42,283 nt of DNA. Origin: Alphaproteobacteria bacterium casp-alpha2. GTDB lineage: Bacteria > Pseudomonadota > Alphaproteobacteria > Rhodospirillales > Casp-alpha2. The notes beneath the pieces were generated by a model. It saw only the letters and a list, made by a program, of their open reading frames with translations, was not told the origin of the DNA and ran no database searches. The position numbers and the translations under genes are program-made. The stretch is from contig LFEN01000084.1 in NCBI GenBank assembly GCA_001510075.1, positions 1 through 42,283 of the forward strand. Direction: 5' to 3'. Shown one piece after another: positions 29,199 to 37,545 of this stretch; the first letter of the stretch is position 1; each line of letters starts with the position of its first letter.

Positions 29199-29288
29199 GC
29201 AGATTGAATCAATCTGCGACGACGAATTTGCGTAAAATCAATAAGATAGAGCATGATACATAAGCCATCCTAAATGCATCATGCTCTA
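29199..29288. repeat. Palindromic intergenic repeat element between dapA and smpB
   Basis: Two inverted repeats are nested in this gap. The first is an 8-bp stem GCAGATTG/CAATCTGC with a 3-base loop (29199-29217). The second is a perfect 11-bp stem TAGAGCATGAT/ATCATGCTCTA with a 20-base loop (29247-29257 and 29278-29288). AGAGCATGAT...ATCATGCTCT ends are familiar from dispersed intergenic palindromes of alphaproteobacteria. The element is flanked by CTAGAGCA on the left (29183-29190), which may be part of it. Only one copy is seen in this window. Confidence 0.7.
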
Positions 29289-29313
29289 GGAGCCCTTTGG
29301 GGATATAAGGCTG

Positions 29314-29790
29314 ATGGCCGCCAAGAAAAAGCGCGCCCCGGGCCGGGTCGCCGCCCAGAACCGCAAGGCTCGCCGCGATTATACGATAACGGAAACCTTT
29401 GAAGCCGGGATCATGCTGACAGGGTCCGAGGTCAAATCGCTGCGCCTTGGCCGTGCCTCCATCGGCGAATCCTACGCCTCGGAAAAGGGCGGCGGTCTCT
29501 ATCTCAATAACGCCTATATCCCGGAATATTTCGGCTCCGGCGCAACCAGCCACGAAACCCGCGGCCAGCGCAAGCTGCTCATGCACCGCCGCGAAATAAC
29601 CAAGCTTCTCGGCGCCATCCAGCGCAAGGGCATGACGTTGCTGCCGCTCAGCATCTATTTCAACAAACGCGGTATCGCCAAGGTCGAACTGGCCCTGGCC
29701 GAAGGCAAACGCCAGCACGACAAGCGCCAAACGGTCAAACAACGTGACTGGGACCGGCAGAAAGCACGGCTTATCCGCGATAAGGGGTAG
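29314..29790 (+). CDS. smpB: SsrA-binding protein SmpB
   Basis: The 158-residue protein binds tmRNA and brings it to stalled ribosomes for trans-translation. It shows the OB-fold core [20 protein letters not shown] with the following [16 protein letters not shown]. The [10 protein letters not shown] segment, [20 protein letters not shown] and the basic C-terminal tail ([20 protein letters not shown]) reach into the decoding centre. Length is normal. It follows dapA after the palindromic repeat, a common alphaproteobacterial pairing. AAGG three bases before the ATG is a weak ribosome-binding site. Confidence 0.97.
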   Translation: MAAKKKRAPGRVAAQNRKARRDYTITETFEAGIMLTGSEVKSLRLGRASIGESYASEKGGGLYLNNAYIPEYFGSGATSHETRGQRKLLMHRREITKLLGAIQRKGMTLLPLSIYFNKRGIAKVELALAEGKRQHDKRQTVKQRDWDRQKARLIRDKG

Positions 29791-29858
29791 GATATTTACT
29801 CAGAGCCGCCCGGCCCAAGCCACTTGCGCCTGCGGCGGAAATCTTCCTAAATAACGAC

Positions 29859-30707
29859 ATGGTCGCGACCGTCACCCCATTCCCTGAAGGCTTCGGCGCC
29901 GAGATTTCCGGCCTCGACCTTTCAAAGCCGCTTTCCGGTGAAGACCGGGCCATCGTTTATGACGCCTTTCTCGACCATCACCTGATTTCCATTCCGGGCC
30001 AGAGCTTAAGCCCCGGCGAGGCTGTCACCGCGGCGGGGATTTTCGGCGATGATTTGGAGCCGCACCTTTTTAAGCATTTTCACCACCCAAAGACGCCGCT
30101 GATCATGGTGTTGTCGAACCGCACCGAAGACGACGGGCAGGGCGGGAAGAAACCGAAGGGCATGGCCGACGCCGGGTCCTTTTGGCACACGGACCTGTCC
30201 TATAAGCCCAATCCGGCGAAAGCGACGATGCTATACGCCTTAGAAATCCCTTTAGACGGCGGCGATACACTGTTCTGTAACCTGACCGCCGCTTACGAGG
30301 CCCTGACGGATGCCATGAAAAAACGCCTCGACGGCCTGCGGGCGGTGCACAACTACGCCTACGTACCCCGTGATGTGTTCACCTCCGGCAAGGTGACGCC
30401 CCCGCCGGACTGTTCGCAGCCCCTGATCCGCACCCACCCTGAAACGGGGCGCAAGGCCATCTATATTTCTCCCTTTTATATGGTTCGCATTGAGGGACTT
30501 GCCGAAGACGACAGCGAGGCCCTGAAAAAGGAAATTTACGACCACTGCCTGCAGGACCGATTCCGCATGGAATATAAATGGCGGACCGGCGACGTCCTTG
30601 CCTGGGACAATGCGGCGCTGATGCATTCGGCCACCACCAAGACCCTGGACCCATCCAAGCACCGTACGCTATGGCGCGCCACGATCTCGGGCGAGCCGGC
30701 GTTTTAA
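29859..30707 (+). CDS. TauD/TfdA family Fe(II)/2-oxoglutarate dioxygenase
   Basis: The 282-residue enzyme has the TauD fold. It opens with FGAEISGLDLSKPL. The metal-binding HxD lies in FWHTDLSYKPNPAK. The Thr-rich LPLDGGDTLFCN-type segment is EIPLDGGDTLFCNLTAAYEA. The distal His is in DNAALMHSATT, and the 2-oxoglutarate-binding Arg in LWRATISGE near the C-terminus. Members hydroxylate taurine, herbicides, sulfonates or other small acids; nothing here fixes the substrate. There is no clear Shine-Dalgarno sequence before the ATG. It ends 5 bases from the convergent GST gene. Confidence 0.92.
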   Translation: MVATVTPFPEGFGAEISGLDLSKPLSGEDRAIVYDAFLDHHLISIPGQSLSPGEAVTAAGIFGDDLEPHLFKHFHHPKTPLIMVLSNRTEDDGQGGKKPKGMADAGSFWHTDLSYKPNPAKATMLYALEIPLDGGDTLFCNLTAAYEALTDAMKKRLDGLRAVHNYAYVPRDVFTSGKVTPPPDCSQPLIRTHPETGRKAIYISPFYMVRIEGLAEDDSEALKKEIYDHCLQDRFRMEYKWRTGDVLAWDNAALMHSATTKTLDPSKHRTLWRATISGEPAF

Positions 30708-30712
30708 GGCAG

Positions 30713-31426
30713 CTAACGTCGTTGATACTGGGCCGCGCCGAAGAGATTTTTGCGTGCCTCGGCGTCCTTTTCGAAGCCCGGCTTGCGCTTGTCGGCCAAC
30801 ACTTTTAACGCTCTTTCCACCGCCGGGCGTTCGTTAATGGCGTTGAACCAGCGTTTGAAGTTTGGAAAATCGTCAATATTTTGGCCCTGGCGTTCGTGCG
30901 ACCGGGTCCAGGGGAAGGTTGCGATATCGGCGATGGAATATTCCCCGGCCAGATACTCGGCTTCGCCCAGACGCCGGTCGAGGACGCCATACAGCCGCCC
31001 GGCCTCGTTGGTATAACGATCGACGGCGTAGGTCAGGTCTATGCCGTCGGGCGCATACTGGCGGAAATGGTGTGCTTGGCCGAACATCGGCCCGATGCCG
31101 CCCATCTGGAACATCAGCCACTGGATGACCAGATATCGGCCCCGAGTCTCTTGCGGCATGAATTTCCCTGTTTTTTCAGCCAGGTACATTAAAATCGCCC
31201 CTGATTCGAAAAGCGAATAGGGGCCGCCATCCTCATCGCCCCCAGGGCCATCAAAATCAACCATGGCCGGCATCTTGTTATTGGGGCTGATTTTCAGGTA
31301 ATCGGCAGCGAACTGATCACCCTCGTTAATATTGATCGGAATGACCTTGTACTCGAGGCCCGTTTCTTCGAGCATGATGTGAACTTTGTGACCATTGGGC
31401 GTCGGCCAAGTGTACAGGTCGATCAT
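30713..31426 (-). CDS. Glutathione S-transferase family protein, YfcG/Nu-like
   Basis: The 237-residue protein has the thioredoxin-like N-terminal GST domain beginning IDLYTWPTPNGHKVHIMLEE. It continues with KISPNNKMPAMVD (cis-Pro) and an SLFESGAILMYLAE glutathione-binding segment, followed by an all-helical C-terminal domain with the PWTRSHERQGQNIDDFPNFK stretch. The TxNGxK pattern is typical of the YfcG/YghU (Nu) class, whose members act as glutathione-dependent disulfide reductases and have little classical transferase activity. It is divergent from the DUF4170 gene. Confidence 0.93.
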   Translation of the reverse strand: MIDLYTWPTPNGHKVHIMLEETGLEYKVIPININEGDQFAADYLKISPNNKMPAMVDFDGPGGDEDGGPYSLFESGAILMYLAEKTGKFMPQETRGRYLVIQWLMFQMGGIGPMFGQAHHFRQYAPDGIDLTYAVDRYTNEAGRLYGVLDRRLGEAEYLAGEYSIADIATFPWTRSHERQGQNIDDFPNFKRWFNAINERPAVERALKVLADKRKPGFEKDAEARKNLFGAAQYQRR

Positions 31427-31484
31427 ATTCTTTTCCTTTTAAGAGGGCCTTTTCGGGGGCGATAAATGACCGGGAGATCATCTC

Positions 31485-31736
31485 ATGGATAAACCGTTAT
31501 TGCATCTTGTCTTCGGCGGTGAAGTCACCGACCCGCAAGGCACCGACTTCGTCGATATAGACAACCTTGAAGTCGTCGGCTTCTTTCCCAATCATCAGGC
31601 GGCCTTGCAGGCGTGGCGCGGGGCCAGCCAGGCGCATGTCGATGAAGCCAATACCAAGTTTGTCATCGTCCACCTGCATCGGCTGCTCGATCCCGATCAC
31701 CCGCAGGAATTCCATGAACGGAGGAACGAATCCTGA
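31485..31736 (+). CDS. DUF4170 domain-containing protein
   Basis: This 83-residue acidic protein is recognisable as the small alphaproteobacterial DUF4170 family from its opening LLHLVFGGEVTDPQGTDFVD and the following VVGFFPNHQAALQAWRGASQ. The last third ends VHLHRLLDPD. No catalytic motif is visible and the function is unknown. A GGGAG eight bases before the ATG supports the start. It lies alone on the plus strand between minus-strand genes. Confidence 0.85.
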   Translation: MDKPLLHLVFGGEVTDPQGTDFVDIDNLEVVGFFPNHQAALQAWRGASQAHVDEANTKFVIVHLHRLLDPDHPQEFHERRNES

Positions 31737-31818
31737 GCACAAAAAACCTCATGGATCACATTCAAACAATCATACAACTATTTGATATTAAATAATAATA
31801 CGTGCGACAAGAGTGGCG

Positions 31819-31986
31819 TCAGGATGTATCGCCACCGTGCGTGCCGTCATCCCCGCCGGGCTCGCCGATAATTTTCTGAGATTGTTTGCGCTGCTGAACT
31901 TCGGCTTCCGGAATTGGCTCGGACATTTCCCGCTCGCGCAATTTGCGGTCACGGTATTTTTGAAAATCAATAATTTCAGCAGTCAT
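31819..31986 (-). CDS. Small hypothetical protein
   Basis: The predicted 55-residue protein begins TAEIIDFQKYRDRKLRERE and is highly charged. It continues with Gln/Lys-rich sequence and ends in a Gly/Asp-rich tail (GEPGGDDGTHGG). Openings of the type xxIIDFxxYRxR are common among small uncharacterised alphaproteobacterial proteins, which is the main reason to call it. GGAG ten bases upstream is a possible ribosome-binding site. An in-frame ATG at 32013 would add nine residues. It lies on the same strand as thrH, 73 bases downstream of it. No function can be assigned. Confidence 0.55.
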   Translation of the reverse strand: MTAEIIDFQKYRDRKLREREMSEPIPEAEVQQRKQSQKIIGEPGGDDGTHGGDTS

Positions 31987-32059
31987 GGAAGATATTCTCC
32001 GCCCAATTTCCAATTATCACGTTATCGAAACTATGGCAGAGATGGAAGCGGCAATATTT

Positions 32060-32656
32060 TCAATTTTCCCGAATGGCGGCAAGCAGATCGTTGTAATTTT
32101 CGACTACCGGGAAGTGCGGAAACTCTTCCATCACATTAATCGGGGGACAGAAAAGTATTCCCTTGTCTGCCTCACCCAACATATTGGTATCATTATAGGA
32201 ATCACCCGCAGCCGTGACCCGGAAATTGAGTGATTTGAAGCACTTTACGGCCTCGCGCTTGTGGTCATTCATGCGCAATTTATAGCCGGTGACGACCCCA
32301 TCGGCGTCCGTTTCCAGGCGGTGACAAAAAAGCGTCGGCCACCCCAATTGCCGCATCAAGGGCATGGCGAACTCATAAAACGTGTCCGAAAGGATGACGA
32401 CCTGATGCGATTCGCGCAGAGTATCGAGAAATTCCCGCGCCCCTTCCAGCGGCCCGATCCCATCGACCGTTTGATGAATTTCGTTTAGGCCAAGCCCGTT
32501 TTCATGAAGAATCCCGAGACGCTGGCGCATCAACTCGTCGTAATCGGGGATATCCCGGGTGGTGGCCTTTAACTCTTTAATTCCAGTGGCTTGGGAGAAC
32601 TCGATCCAGATTTCCGGAACCAGTACACCCTCAAGATCCAGGCAGACGATTTCCAC
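32060..32656 (-). CDS. thrH: ThrH-type phosphoserine phosphatase / homoserine phosphotransferase
   Basis: The 198-residue HAD-superfamily enzyme starts MEIVCLDLEGVLVPEIWIEF. The DLEG motif I, in which Glu replaces the second Asp, is typical of ThrH rather than SerB. Motif II is VILSDTFYEFAMPLMRQL. The Lys is in MNDHKREAVKCF and motif III is AGDSYNDTNMLGEADKGILF. ThrH dephosphorylates phosphoserine and can pass the phosphate to homoserine, linking serine and threonine synthesis. It is followed on the minus strand by the 55-residue protein and preceded by the uracil-DNA glycosylase. Confidence 0.92.
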   Translation of the reverse strand: MEIVCLDLEGVLVPEIWIEFSQATGIKELKATTRDIPDYDELMRQRLGILHENGLGLNEIHQTVDGIGPLEGAREFLDTLRESHQVVILSDTFYEFAMPLMRQLGWPTLFCHRLETDADGVVTGYKLRMNDHKREAVKCFKSLNFRVTAAGDSYNDTNMLGEADKGILFCPPINVMEEFPHFPVVENYNDLLAAIREN

Positions 32657-32724
32657 GCATTCCCCCCATTTCGGTTTCCCTGAACGGTATACAAGCGGGC
32701 GGTTCCGCCTGCAAACGGGAATCC

Positions 32725-33384
32725 CTAACCCGCCAGCTTCGCCCGGATATCGGCGAACACGGCTTCAAACATTTCAACCGTCAGCCTGCCGGTGTTGGTG
32801 TTGTAGCGCGAGCAATGATAGCTGTCCGCCAGGACAAGCCCGCCAGTGAGTTCATGGAATTTCCGGTGACCGAATTTATGATTGCTTTTTCTTTCTCCCA
32901 ACGCCGCCAACACCGCCCCATGGGCGAGGGTACCCAGGGCCAGGATCATCTTGAGATTTTGAAGCGAGCGGATTTCATCGGCAAGAAACCCCCGGCATGC
33001 GGCAACCTCTGCCCCGACGGGCTTGTTTTGCGGTGGCACACACCGCACCGCATTGGTGATCCGGCAATCGACCAGTTCCAGCCCATCATCGGACCGCGCG
33101 CCATATTCCCCCGTGGCGAAGGCAAATTTCAACAGCGTCGCATAGAGCAAATCACCGGCGTAATCCCCGGTAAAGGGGCGACCGGTCAAATTGGCGCCTT
33201 TCAATCCCGGCGCCAGTCCGACGATCAGCAAGCTGGGGGAGATGGGAGGAGCGGGGGCAAACGACGGCACCGGCGCGTTGTGCCAGTCCGGGTTAGCTGC
33301 CCTGTTAGCATTGCGGAATTCAACCAGACGCGGACAATCCGGGCAGTCACGCCCAGGCCCGACCAGTTTAGAGGTGATGCCCAC
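32725..33384 (-). CDS. Uracil-DNA glycosylase, family 5-like (UDGb) with iron-sulfur cluster
   Basis: The 219-residue base-excision repair enzyme removes uracil or other deaminated bases from DNA. The active-site motif A is LLIVGLAPGLKGANLTGRPF followed by TGDYAGDLLY, and motif B is HCSRYNTNTGRLT near the C-terminus. Cysteines in CPDCPRL and in CRITNAVRCVPPQNK plus the later AACRGF are placed as in 4Fe-4S-containing UDGs. GLAPG lacks the Asp of family 1 enzymes, in line with family 5. It lies 17 bases downstream of the NYN nuclease gene on the same strand. Confidence 0.9.
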   Translation of the reverse strand: MGITSKLVGPGRDCPDCPRLVEFRNANRAANPDWHNAPVPSFAPAPPISPSLLIVGLAPGLKGANLTGRPFTGDYAGDLLYATLLKFAFATGEYGARSDDGLELVDCRITNAVRCVPPQNKPVGAEVAACRGFLADEIRSLQNLKMILALGTLAHGAVLAALGERKSNHKFGHRKFHELTGGLVLADSYHCSRYNTNTGRLTVEMFEAVFADIRAKLAG

Positions 33385-33401
33385 CTTTGACAGCGCGGAA
33401 T

Positions 33402-33998
33402 TCAGGCAATTTCCTTTTGCGGATCATCGATGTCGGGCGGCTCTTCCAGCGCGACAATGATTGGCGTGTCCGACGTCCGTTGGATGTCGGCCTTGATGTC
33501 CATTAATTCAATGAATTCATCGGCCTGACGGCGAAGTTCGTCGGCAATCATCGGCGGTTGCGAGCGCATGGTACTGACCACGGTGACCCGCAAACCCTTT
33601 TTTTGAATCGCTTCCACCAGGCTACGGAAATCCCCGTCGCCGGAAAAAATCACCGCGTGGTCAATGCTGGAAGCCATTTCCATGACATCGACGGCGAGTT
33701 CGATATCCATGTTGCCCTTGATCTTGCGGCGCCCGGCGGAATCGACAAATTCCTTGGCCGGCTTGGTGATCATGGTATAGCCGTTGTAATCCAGCCAATC
33801 GACCAGCGGCCGGATCGGGGAATATTCCTGATCTTCCAGCAGGGCGGTGTAATAAAAGGCCCTAATCAAACGGCCCTCGACGGCAAACAACTTCAGAAGA
33901 CGTTTGTAATCGATATCAAATTCAAGCCCCTTCGCCGCCGCGTAAAGGTTTGATCCGTCAATGAAAAGCGCAATGCGCTCTTGAGGATAAAATTTCAT
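33402..33998 (-). CDS. NYN domain (LabA/DUF88) protein
   Basis: The 198-residue protein has a NYN (PIN-like) domain. The acidic residues expected for metal-dependent RNA cleavage are in ALFIDGSNLYAAA, KGNMDIELAVDVMEMAS and VIFSGDGDFRSLVEAIQ, followed by GLRVTVVSTM. LabA/DUF88 proteins are thought to act as ribonucleases; few have known targets. A C-terminal tail of about 35 residues (from IELMDIKAD) is acidic and probably flexible. AAAGGA lies ten bases before the ATG. It is divergent from folK across a 158-base gap rich in hairpins. Confidence 0.9.
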   Translation of the reverse strand: MKFYPQERIALFIDGSNLYAAAKGLEFDIDYKRLLKLFAVEGRLIRAFYYTALLEDQEYSPIRPLVDWLDYNGYTMITKPAKEFVDSAGRRKIKGNMDIELAVDVMEMASSIDHAVIFSGDGDFRSLVEAIQKKGLRVTVVSTMRSQPPMIADELRRQADEFIELMDIKADIQRTSDTPIIVALEEPPDIDDPQKEIA

Positions 33999-34071
33999 AA
34001 GCTAAAGTCCTTTCAACAATATTTCCGCCTGGGAAAAATATCTTCGCAAAAAAAGCGAAACCTACAGGCGC

Positions 34072-34101
34072 ACCGGGTAAATGCGGCTAACGCCGCCCGG
34101 T
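34072..34101. other. Compound hairpin upstream of folK
   Basis: ACCGG (34072-34076) pairs with CCGGT (34097-34101), and inside it GCGGC (34083-34087) pairs with GCCGC (34092-34096) around the loop TAAC. A six-base bulge, GTAAAT, lies on the left side. It sits in the divergent NYN-folK gap together with a smaller stem, TTCGC/GCGAA (34043-34059). Role unknown: it could be part of a transcript end or a leader structure. Confidence 0.5.
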
Positions 34102-34156
34102 TGTTAATATTTGGGGTTTTTAGCTTTCCAAACAAGGGCACACGGGAAATTTTATT

Positions 34157-34699
34157 TTGATCCTCATCGGCATCGGCGCCAATTTAGCACACCCCGTTTA
34201 TGGCCCACCGCGCGCCACCCTGGGCGCTGCGTTGGCAACGCTTGAGGAGGCCGACCTATCCGTTAGCACGCGCTCGCGATGGTACAAAAGCGCTCCTGTG
34301 CCGGTATCAGAGCAACCCTGGTTCATCAACGCGGTCGTTCAGGTCGAAACACCGCTCGACCCGTCTGATTTGATGGATCTGCTGCTAAATACGGAGGAGG
34401 TATTCGGCCGGGTGCGGGCGGAAAAAAACGACCCGCGCCTGCTCGACCTTGACCTGCTGGTTTATGACGCGACGGTGATCGAAGAGGGCAACGTCGTGGT
34501 GCCGCATCCACGCCTTACGCAAAGGGCCTTTGTGCTGCTACCGATGGCCGACATCGCCCCCGATTGGCGTCATCCGGTTTCCGGCCTTGCAATCGACGCC
34601 CTGATTTCTGCCTTGCCACCGGAACAGCAAACCGAGGCCATCCCCGATGGCGACGGCATTTACGGCACAGAATGGCGGAAATCCGGCGCAAACAGGTAA
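34157..34699 (+). CDS. folK: 2-amino-4-hydroxy-6-hydroxymethyldihydropteridine pyrophosphokinase
   Basis: The 180-residue enzyme transfers pyrophosphate from ATP to hydroxymethyl-dihydropterin in folate synthesis. It starts ILIGIGANLAHP. SRWYKSAPVPVSEQPWFINA, the catalytic loop RVRAEKNDPRLLDLDLLVYD and VPHPRLTQRAFVLLPMADIAP follow. The only sensible start is TTG at 34157, with GGGA nine bases upstream; the family begins exactly there. It precedes rpoZ and rel, a conserved alphaproteobacterial order. The C-terminus (about 20 residues) is extended and Gly/Asp-rich. Confidence 0.95.
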   Translation: MILIGIGANLAHPVYGPPRATLGAALATLEEADLSVSTRSRWYKSAPVPVSEQPWFINAVVQVETPLDPSDLMDLLLNTEEVFGRVRAEKNDPRLLDLDLLVYDATVIEEGNVVVPHPRLTQRAFVLLPMADIAPDWRHPVSGLAIDALISALPPEQQTEAIPDGDGIYGTEWRKSGANR

Positions 34700-34775
34700 A
34701 GCCCGGCATTTCCGGGGCGCGCCAGGCAAAAAGCCGCTGGATATCGACTTTTTTATGTTTTTTCAAGCTATTGTC

Positions 34776-34806
34776 TTGCCAGAACGGCCCCTGCAAAATA
34801 TATAAA
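34776..34806 (+). promoter_or_regulatory. Promoter of rpoZ
   Basis: A -35 box TTGCCA (34776-34781) is followed after 17 bases by TATATA (34799-34804), with an overlapping TATAAA two bases further on. The predicted start near 34811 leaves a leader of about 37 bases that contains the strong AAGGAG ribosome-binding site of rpoZ. Confidence 0.6.
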
Positions 34807-34847
34807 CGGCGCACTAAAGGTCCTGACATTTTCCAAGGAGTTGCCCG

Positions 34848-35270
34848 ATGGCCCGCGTAACAGTCGAAGATTGCGTCACCAAGGTTCCAAACCGTTTTGA
34901 GCTGGTCATGCTGGCCGCCCAGCGGGCCCGCAAGATTTCCGCCGGCGAAGCGCTGGTGGTGGAACGCAACAACGACAAAAATCCCGTCGTCGCCCTTCGC
35001 GAAATCGCCGAAGGATCCGTTGACCGTCAGGAATTGGAAGAAGGCCTTATCCAGGACCTGCAGAAATACGTCGAAATGGACGAGCCGGAAGAAGAAGAAG
35101 ACCTCGATCTGATCGCCCTGCAACAAGCGCTCACCGAAGATCGCGATGCCCGTCCTGTTTCCGCCAAAGCCAGCAAAGATGATTATGATGACATTGACGA
35201 AGATGCCATTCTGGATGAGGACGGCAATATTGTTATCGATGCGCCCAAAGAAGGCGAAAAAGAGGCATAA
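34848..35270 (+). CDS. rpoZ: DNA-directed RNA polymerase omega subunit
   Basis: The 140-residue protein starts with the omega signature [20 protein letters not shown] and then [34 protein letters not shown]. Omega helps assemble RNA polymerase and forms part of a ppGpp-binding site in some Proteobacteria, which makes its position just before rel meaningful. From about residue 78 the protein is very acidic (a run of Glu near 85-90 and many Asp in the tail). It is longer than the E. coli subunit of 91 residues; alphaproteobacterial omegas are commonly extended. AAGGAG lies nine bases before the ATG. Confidence 0.96.
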   Translation: MARVTVEDCVTKVPNRFELVMLAAQRARKISAGEALVVERNNDKNPVVALREIAEGSVDRQELEEGLIQDLQKYVEMDEPEEEEDLDLIALQQALTEDRDARPVSAKASKDDYDDIDEDAILDEDGNIVIDAPKEGEKEA

Positions 35271-35289
35271 ACCCCGAAAGGTGTTTCAT

Positions 35290-35329
35290 GAAGCGGCGCA
35301 AGGCTAAGACCGGAAATCGACGCCGCTTC
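35290..35329 (+). other. Hairpin between rpoZ and rel
   Basis: GAAGCGGCG (35290-35298) and CGCCGCTTC (35321-35329) are perfect 9-bp inverted repeats with a 22-base loop, halfway between the rpoZ stop and the rel start. No T-run follows, so it is not a classic terminator; it could attenuate or protect the transcript and set the ratio of omega to Rel. Confidence 0.55.
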
Positions 35330-35373
35330 GAGCATGCCCCAAAGGCGATTACTAGGATCAAGAGACCATCCCG

Positions 35374-37536
35374 ATGATCCGGCAATTTGAACTCGTTGAA
35401 AAAGTAAAATCCTATGATCCCGGCGCCGATGAAAAGGCGCTCAACCGGGCCTATGTGTTCGCCATGAAGGCGCATGGCGCACAAACCCGTGCCTCGGGCG
35501 ATCCCTATTTTTCCCACCCCCTGGAAGTCGCCGGCATCCTGACCCAGTTCAAGGTCGACTGCGCCTCGATCATCACCGCCCTTTTGCATGACACCATAGA
35601 GGACACCGATACGACGCTGCAGGAAATCAAGAAGCGCTTCGGCAAGGAAGTCGCCCAGCTGGTCGACGGCGTAACCAAGCTATCGCGCATCGAATTCCAG
35701 TCCGACCACGCGCAACAGGCAGAAAATTTCCGTAAATTTGTTCTTGCCATGTCGGAAGACATCCGGGTGCTGCTGGTCAAGCTGGCCGACCGGCTGCACA
35801 ACATGCGCACGCTGCACTACATTTCCAACCCCGATAAGCGTCGCCGTATCGCCATGGAAACCATGGATATCTACGCTCCCCTGGCCGAACGCATCGGCAT
35901 GCAGGAAATGAAGCAGGAACTGGAAGATCTGGCCTTCGGAGAACTCAACCCGGATGCCCGCAAATCGATCCTCAAGCGGCTCGATTTCCTGCGTCAAAAA
36001 GGCGGCGACCTGATTGAACGCATTATCGCCGAACTGGAGCGTACGCTTGCCGATCACGGTATCAAGGCGACCATTTTCGGTCGCGAAAAGACGCCTTATT
36101 CCGTGTGGGACAAAATGCAGCACAAGGATATCGGCTTTGAGCAGCTTTCCGACATCATGGCTTTCCGGGTCATTGTCGAAACGAGGGAGGACTGCTACCT
36201 GGCATTGGGCGTTGCCCACGGGGCATATCCTGTGGTTCCCTACCGATTCAAAGATTATATTTCGACGCCCAAACCCAACGGCTACCGCTCGATTCATACG
36301 GGCGTCTTCGGCCCTGAACGCCACCGCATCGAGTTGCAGATCCGCACCGCCGAGATGCATGAAATTGCCGAACACGGTGTCGCCGCACACTGGAATTACA
36401 AACAGGGCGGGGCCGCAACCGAAGGCCCGCAATACCGCTGGCTGCGCGAGCTTCTGGATATTCTCGAACACGCCCAGGAGCCCGAGGAATTTCTCGAACA
36501 CACCAAACTGGAAATGTTCAAAGATCAGGTCTTCTGTTTCACGCCCAGGGGTGATTTGATTACCCTTCCACGCGGCGCAACGCCGGTGGATTTCGCCTAT
36601 GCAGTTCATTCCGAGGTCGGCGACAAGTGCGTCGGCACCAAGATCAACGGCCGCATGATGCCGCTGAGAAGCGAGCTTCGGAACGGTGATCAGGTGGAAA
36701 TCATCACATCCAAGGCACAGACCCCGTCACCGACCTGGGAACGTTTCGTTATCACCGGCAAGGCGAGGGCCAGAATTCGCCGGTTTGTACGGATCCAGGA
36801 ACGGGAAGAATACATAAAACTGGGTCGCGCCATGCTCGATCAGGCCTTCCTCGAAGAAGGCTACGATTTGACCAACAAGGCGTTGAAAAACGTGCTCAAG
36901 GTCTTCAATCAACCCCATCAAGACGACCTTTGCGCCGAAGTCGGCGTCGGCAACCTGAGCTGCCGGGAAGTCTTCGAGGCCGTCTACCCGGGGCAGCGCA
37001 AGAAAGAAACCGATGACAAGGTTGTCCCCCTAAGGGCCAAGGGGCGACGGGCGCGCAATGACGGGCAAGGCGAGGGCAAGGGAGATGGTGTTTCCATCAG
37101 GGGCATGATCCCCGGTATGGCGATGCATTTCGCCGAGTGCTGTCACCCGTTACCGGGAGACAGAATCGTCGGCATTGTCACCACCGGCAAAGGCGTCACC
37201 ATCCACACCATAGATTGCGACACCCTGGGGGATTTTGCCGATGCACCGGAACGCTGGCTGGATGTTTCCTGGGACATCGACAGCAATTCGCCGGATGTGC
37301 ACGTCGGTCGCATCCACCTGACGGTACTCAACGTGCCCGGCAGCTTAGGCGACCTGTCGACGGCCATCGCCAAAAGCGACGGTAATATTTCGAATTTAAG
37401 GATTACCAGCCGCTCGAAACAGTTTTTCGAAATGCTCATCGATATCGAGGTTCGTGACGTCAAACATTTAACCCATGTTATTGCCGCCCTTCGCGCCAAC
37501 CCGGCCATCAATTCCGTTGAACGGGCGCGGGGATAA
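35374..37536 (+). CDS. rel: Bifunctional (p)ppGpp synthetase/hydrolase, RelA/SpoT family
   Basis: The 720-residue protein has the full long-RSH layout. The N-terminal HD hydrolase contains HPLEVAGILTQFKVDCAS and ALLHDTIEDT (about residues 48-75). The synthetase has YRFKDYISTPKPNGYRSIHT; RFKD rather than the EFDD of E. coli RelA indicates the bifunctional type. The TGS domain starts DQVFCFTPRGDLITLPRGAT (about 387), a conserved Cys-Cys motif lies in AECCHPLPGDRIVG, and a C-terminal ACT domain follows. It makes and degrades the alarmone during the stringent response. It lies in the folK-rpoZ-rel-DUF2062-pdxJ series. Confidence 0.96.
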   Translation: MIRQFELVEKVKSYDPGADEKALNRAYVFAMKAHGAQTRASGDPYFSHPLEVAGILTQFKVDCASIITALLHDTIEDTDTTLQEIKKRFGKEVAQLVDGVTKLSRIEFQSDHAQQAENFRKFVLAMSEDIRVLLVKLADRLHNMRTLHYISNPDKRRRIAMETMDIYAPLAERIGMQEMKQELEDLAFGELNPDARKSILKRLDFLRQKGGDLIERIIAELERTLADHGIKATIFGREKTPYSVWDKMQHKDIGFEQLSDIMAFRVIVETREDCYLALGVAHGAYPVVPYRFKDYISTPKPNGYRSIHTGVFGPERHRIELQIRTAEMHEIAEHGVAAHWNYKQGGAATEGPQYRWLRELLDILEHAQEPEEFLEHTKLEMFKDQVFCFTPRGDLITLPRGATPVDFAYAVHSEVGDKCVGTKINGRMMPLRSELRNGDQVEIITSKAQTPSPTWERFVITGKARARIRRFVRIQEREEYIKLGRAMLDQAFLEEGYDLTNKALKNVLKVFNQPHQDDLCAEVGVGNLSCREVFEAVYPGQRKKETDDKVVPLRAKGRRARNDGQGEGKGDGVSIRGMIPGMAMHFAECCHPLPGDRIVGIVTTGKGVTIHTIDCDTLGDFADAPERWLDVSWDIDSNSPDVHVGRIHLTVLNVPGSLGDLSTAIAKSDGNISNLRITSRSKQFFEMLIDIEVRDVKHLTHVIAALRANPAINSVERARG

Positions 37537-37545
37537 CCCAGACCC

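Noticed and set aside
31985-32233. Plus-strand 82-residue frame overlapping thrH
   Set aside because: About two thirds of it is antisense to the conserved C-terminus of ThrH and it has no recognisable domain.
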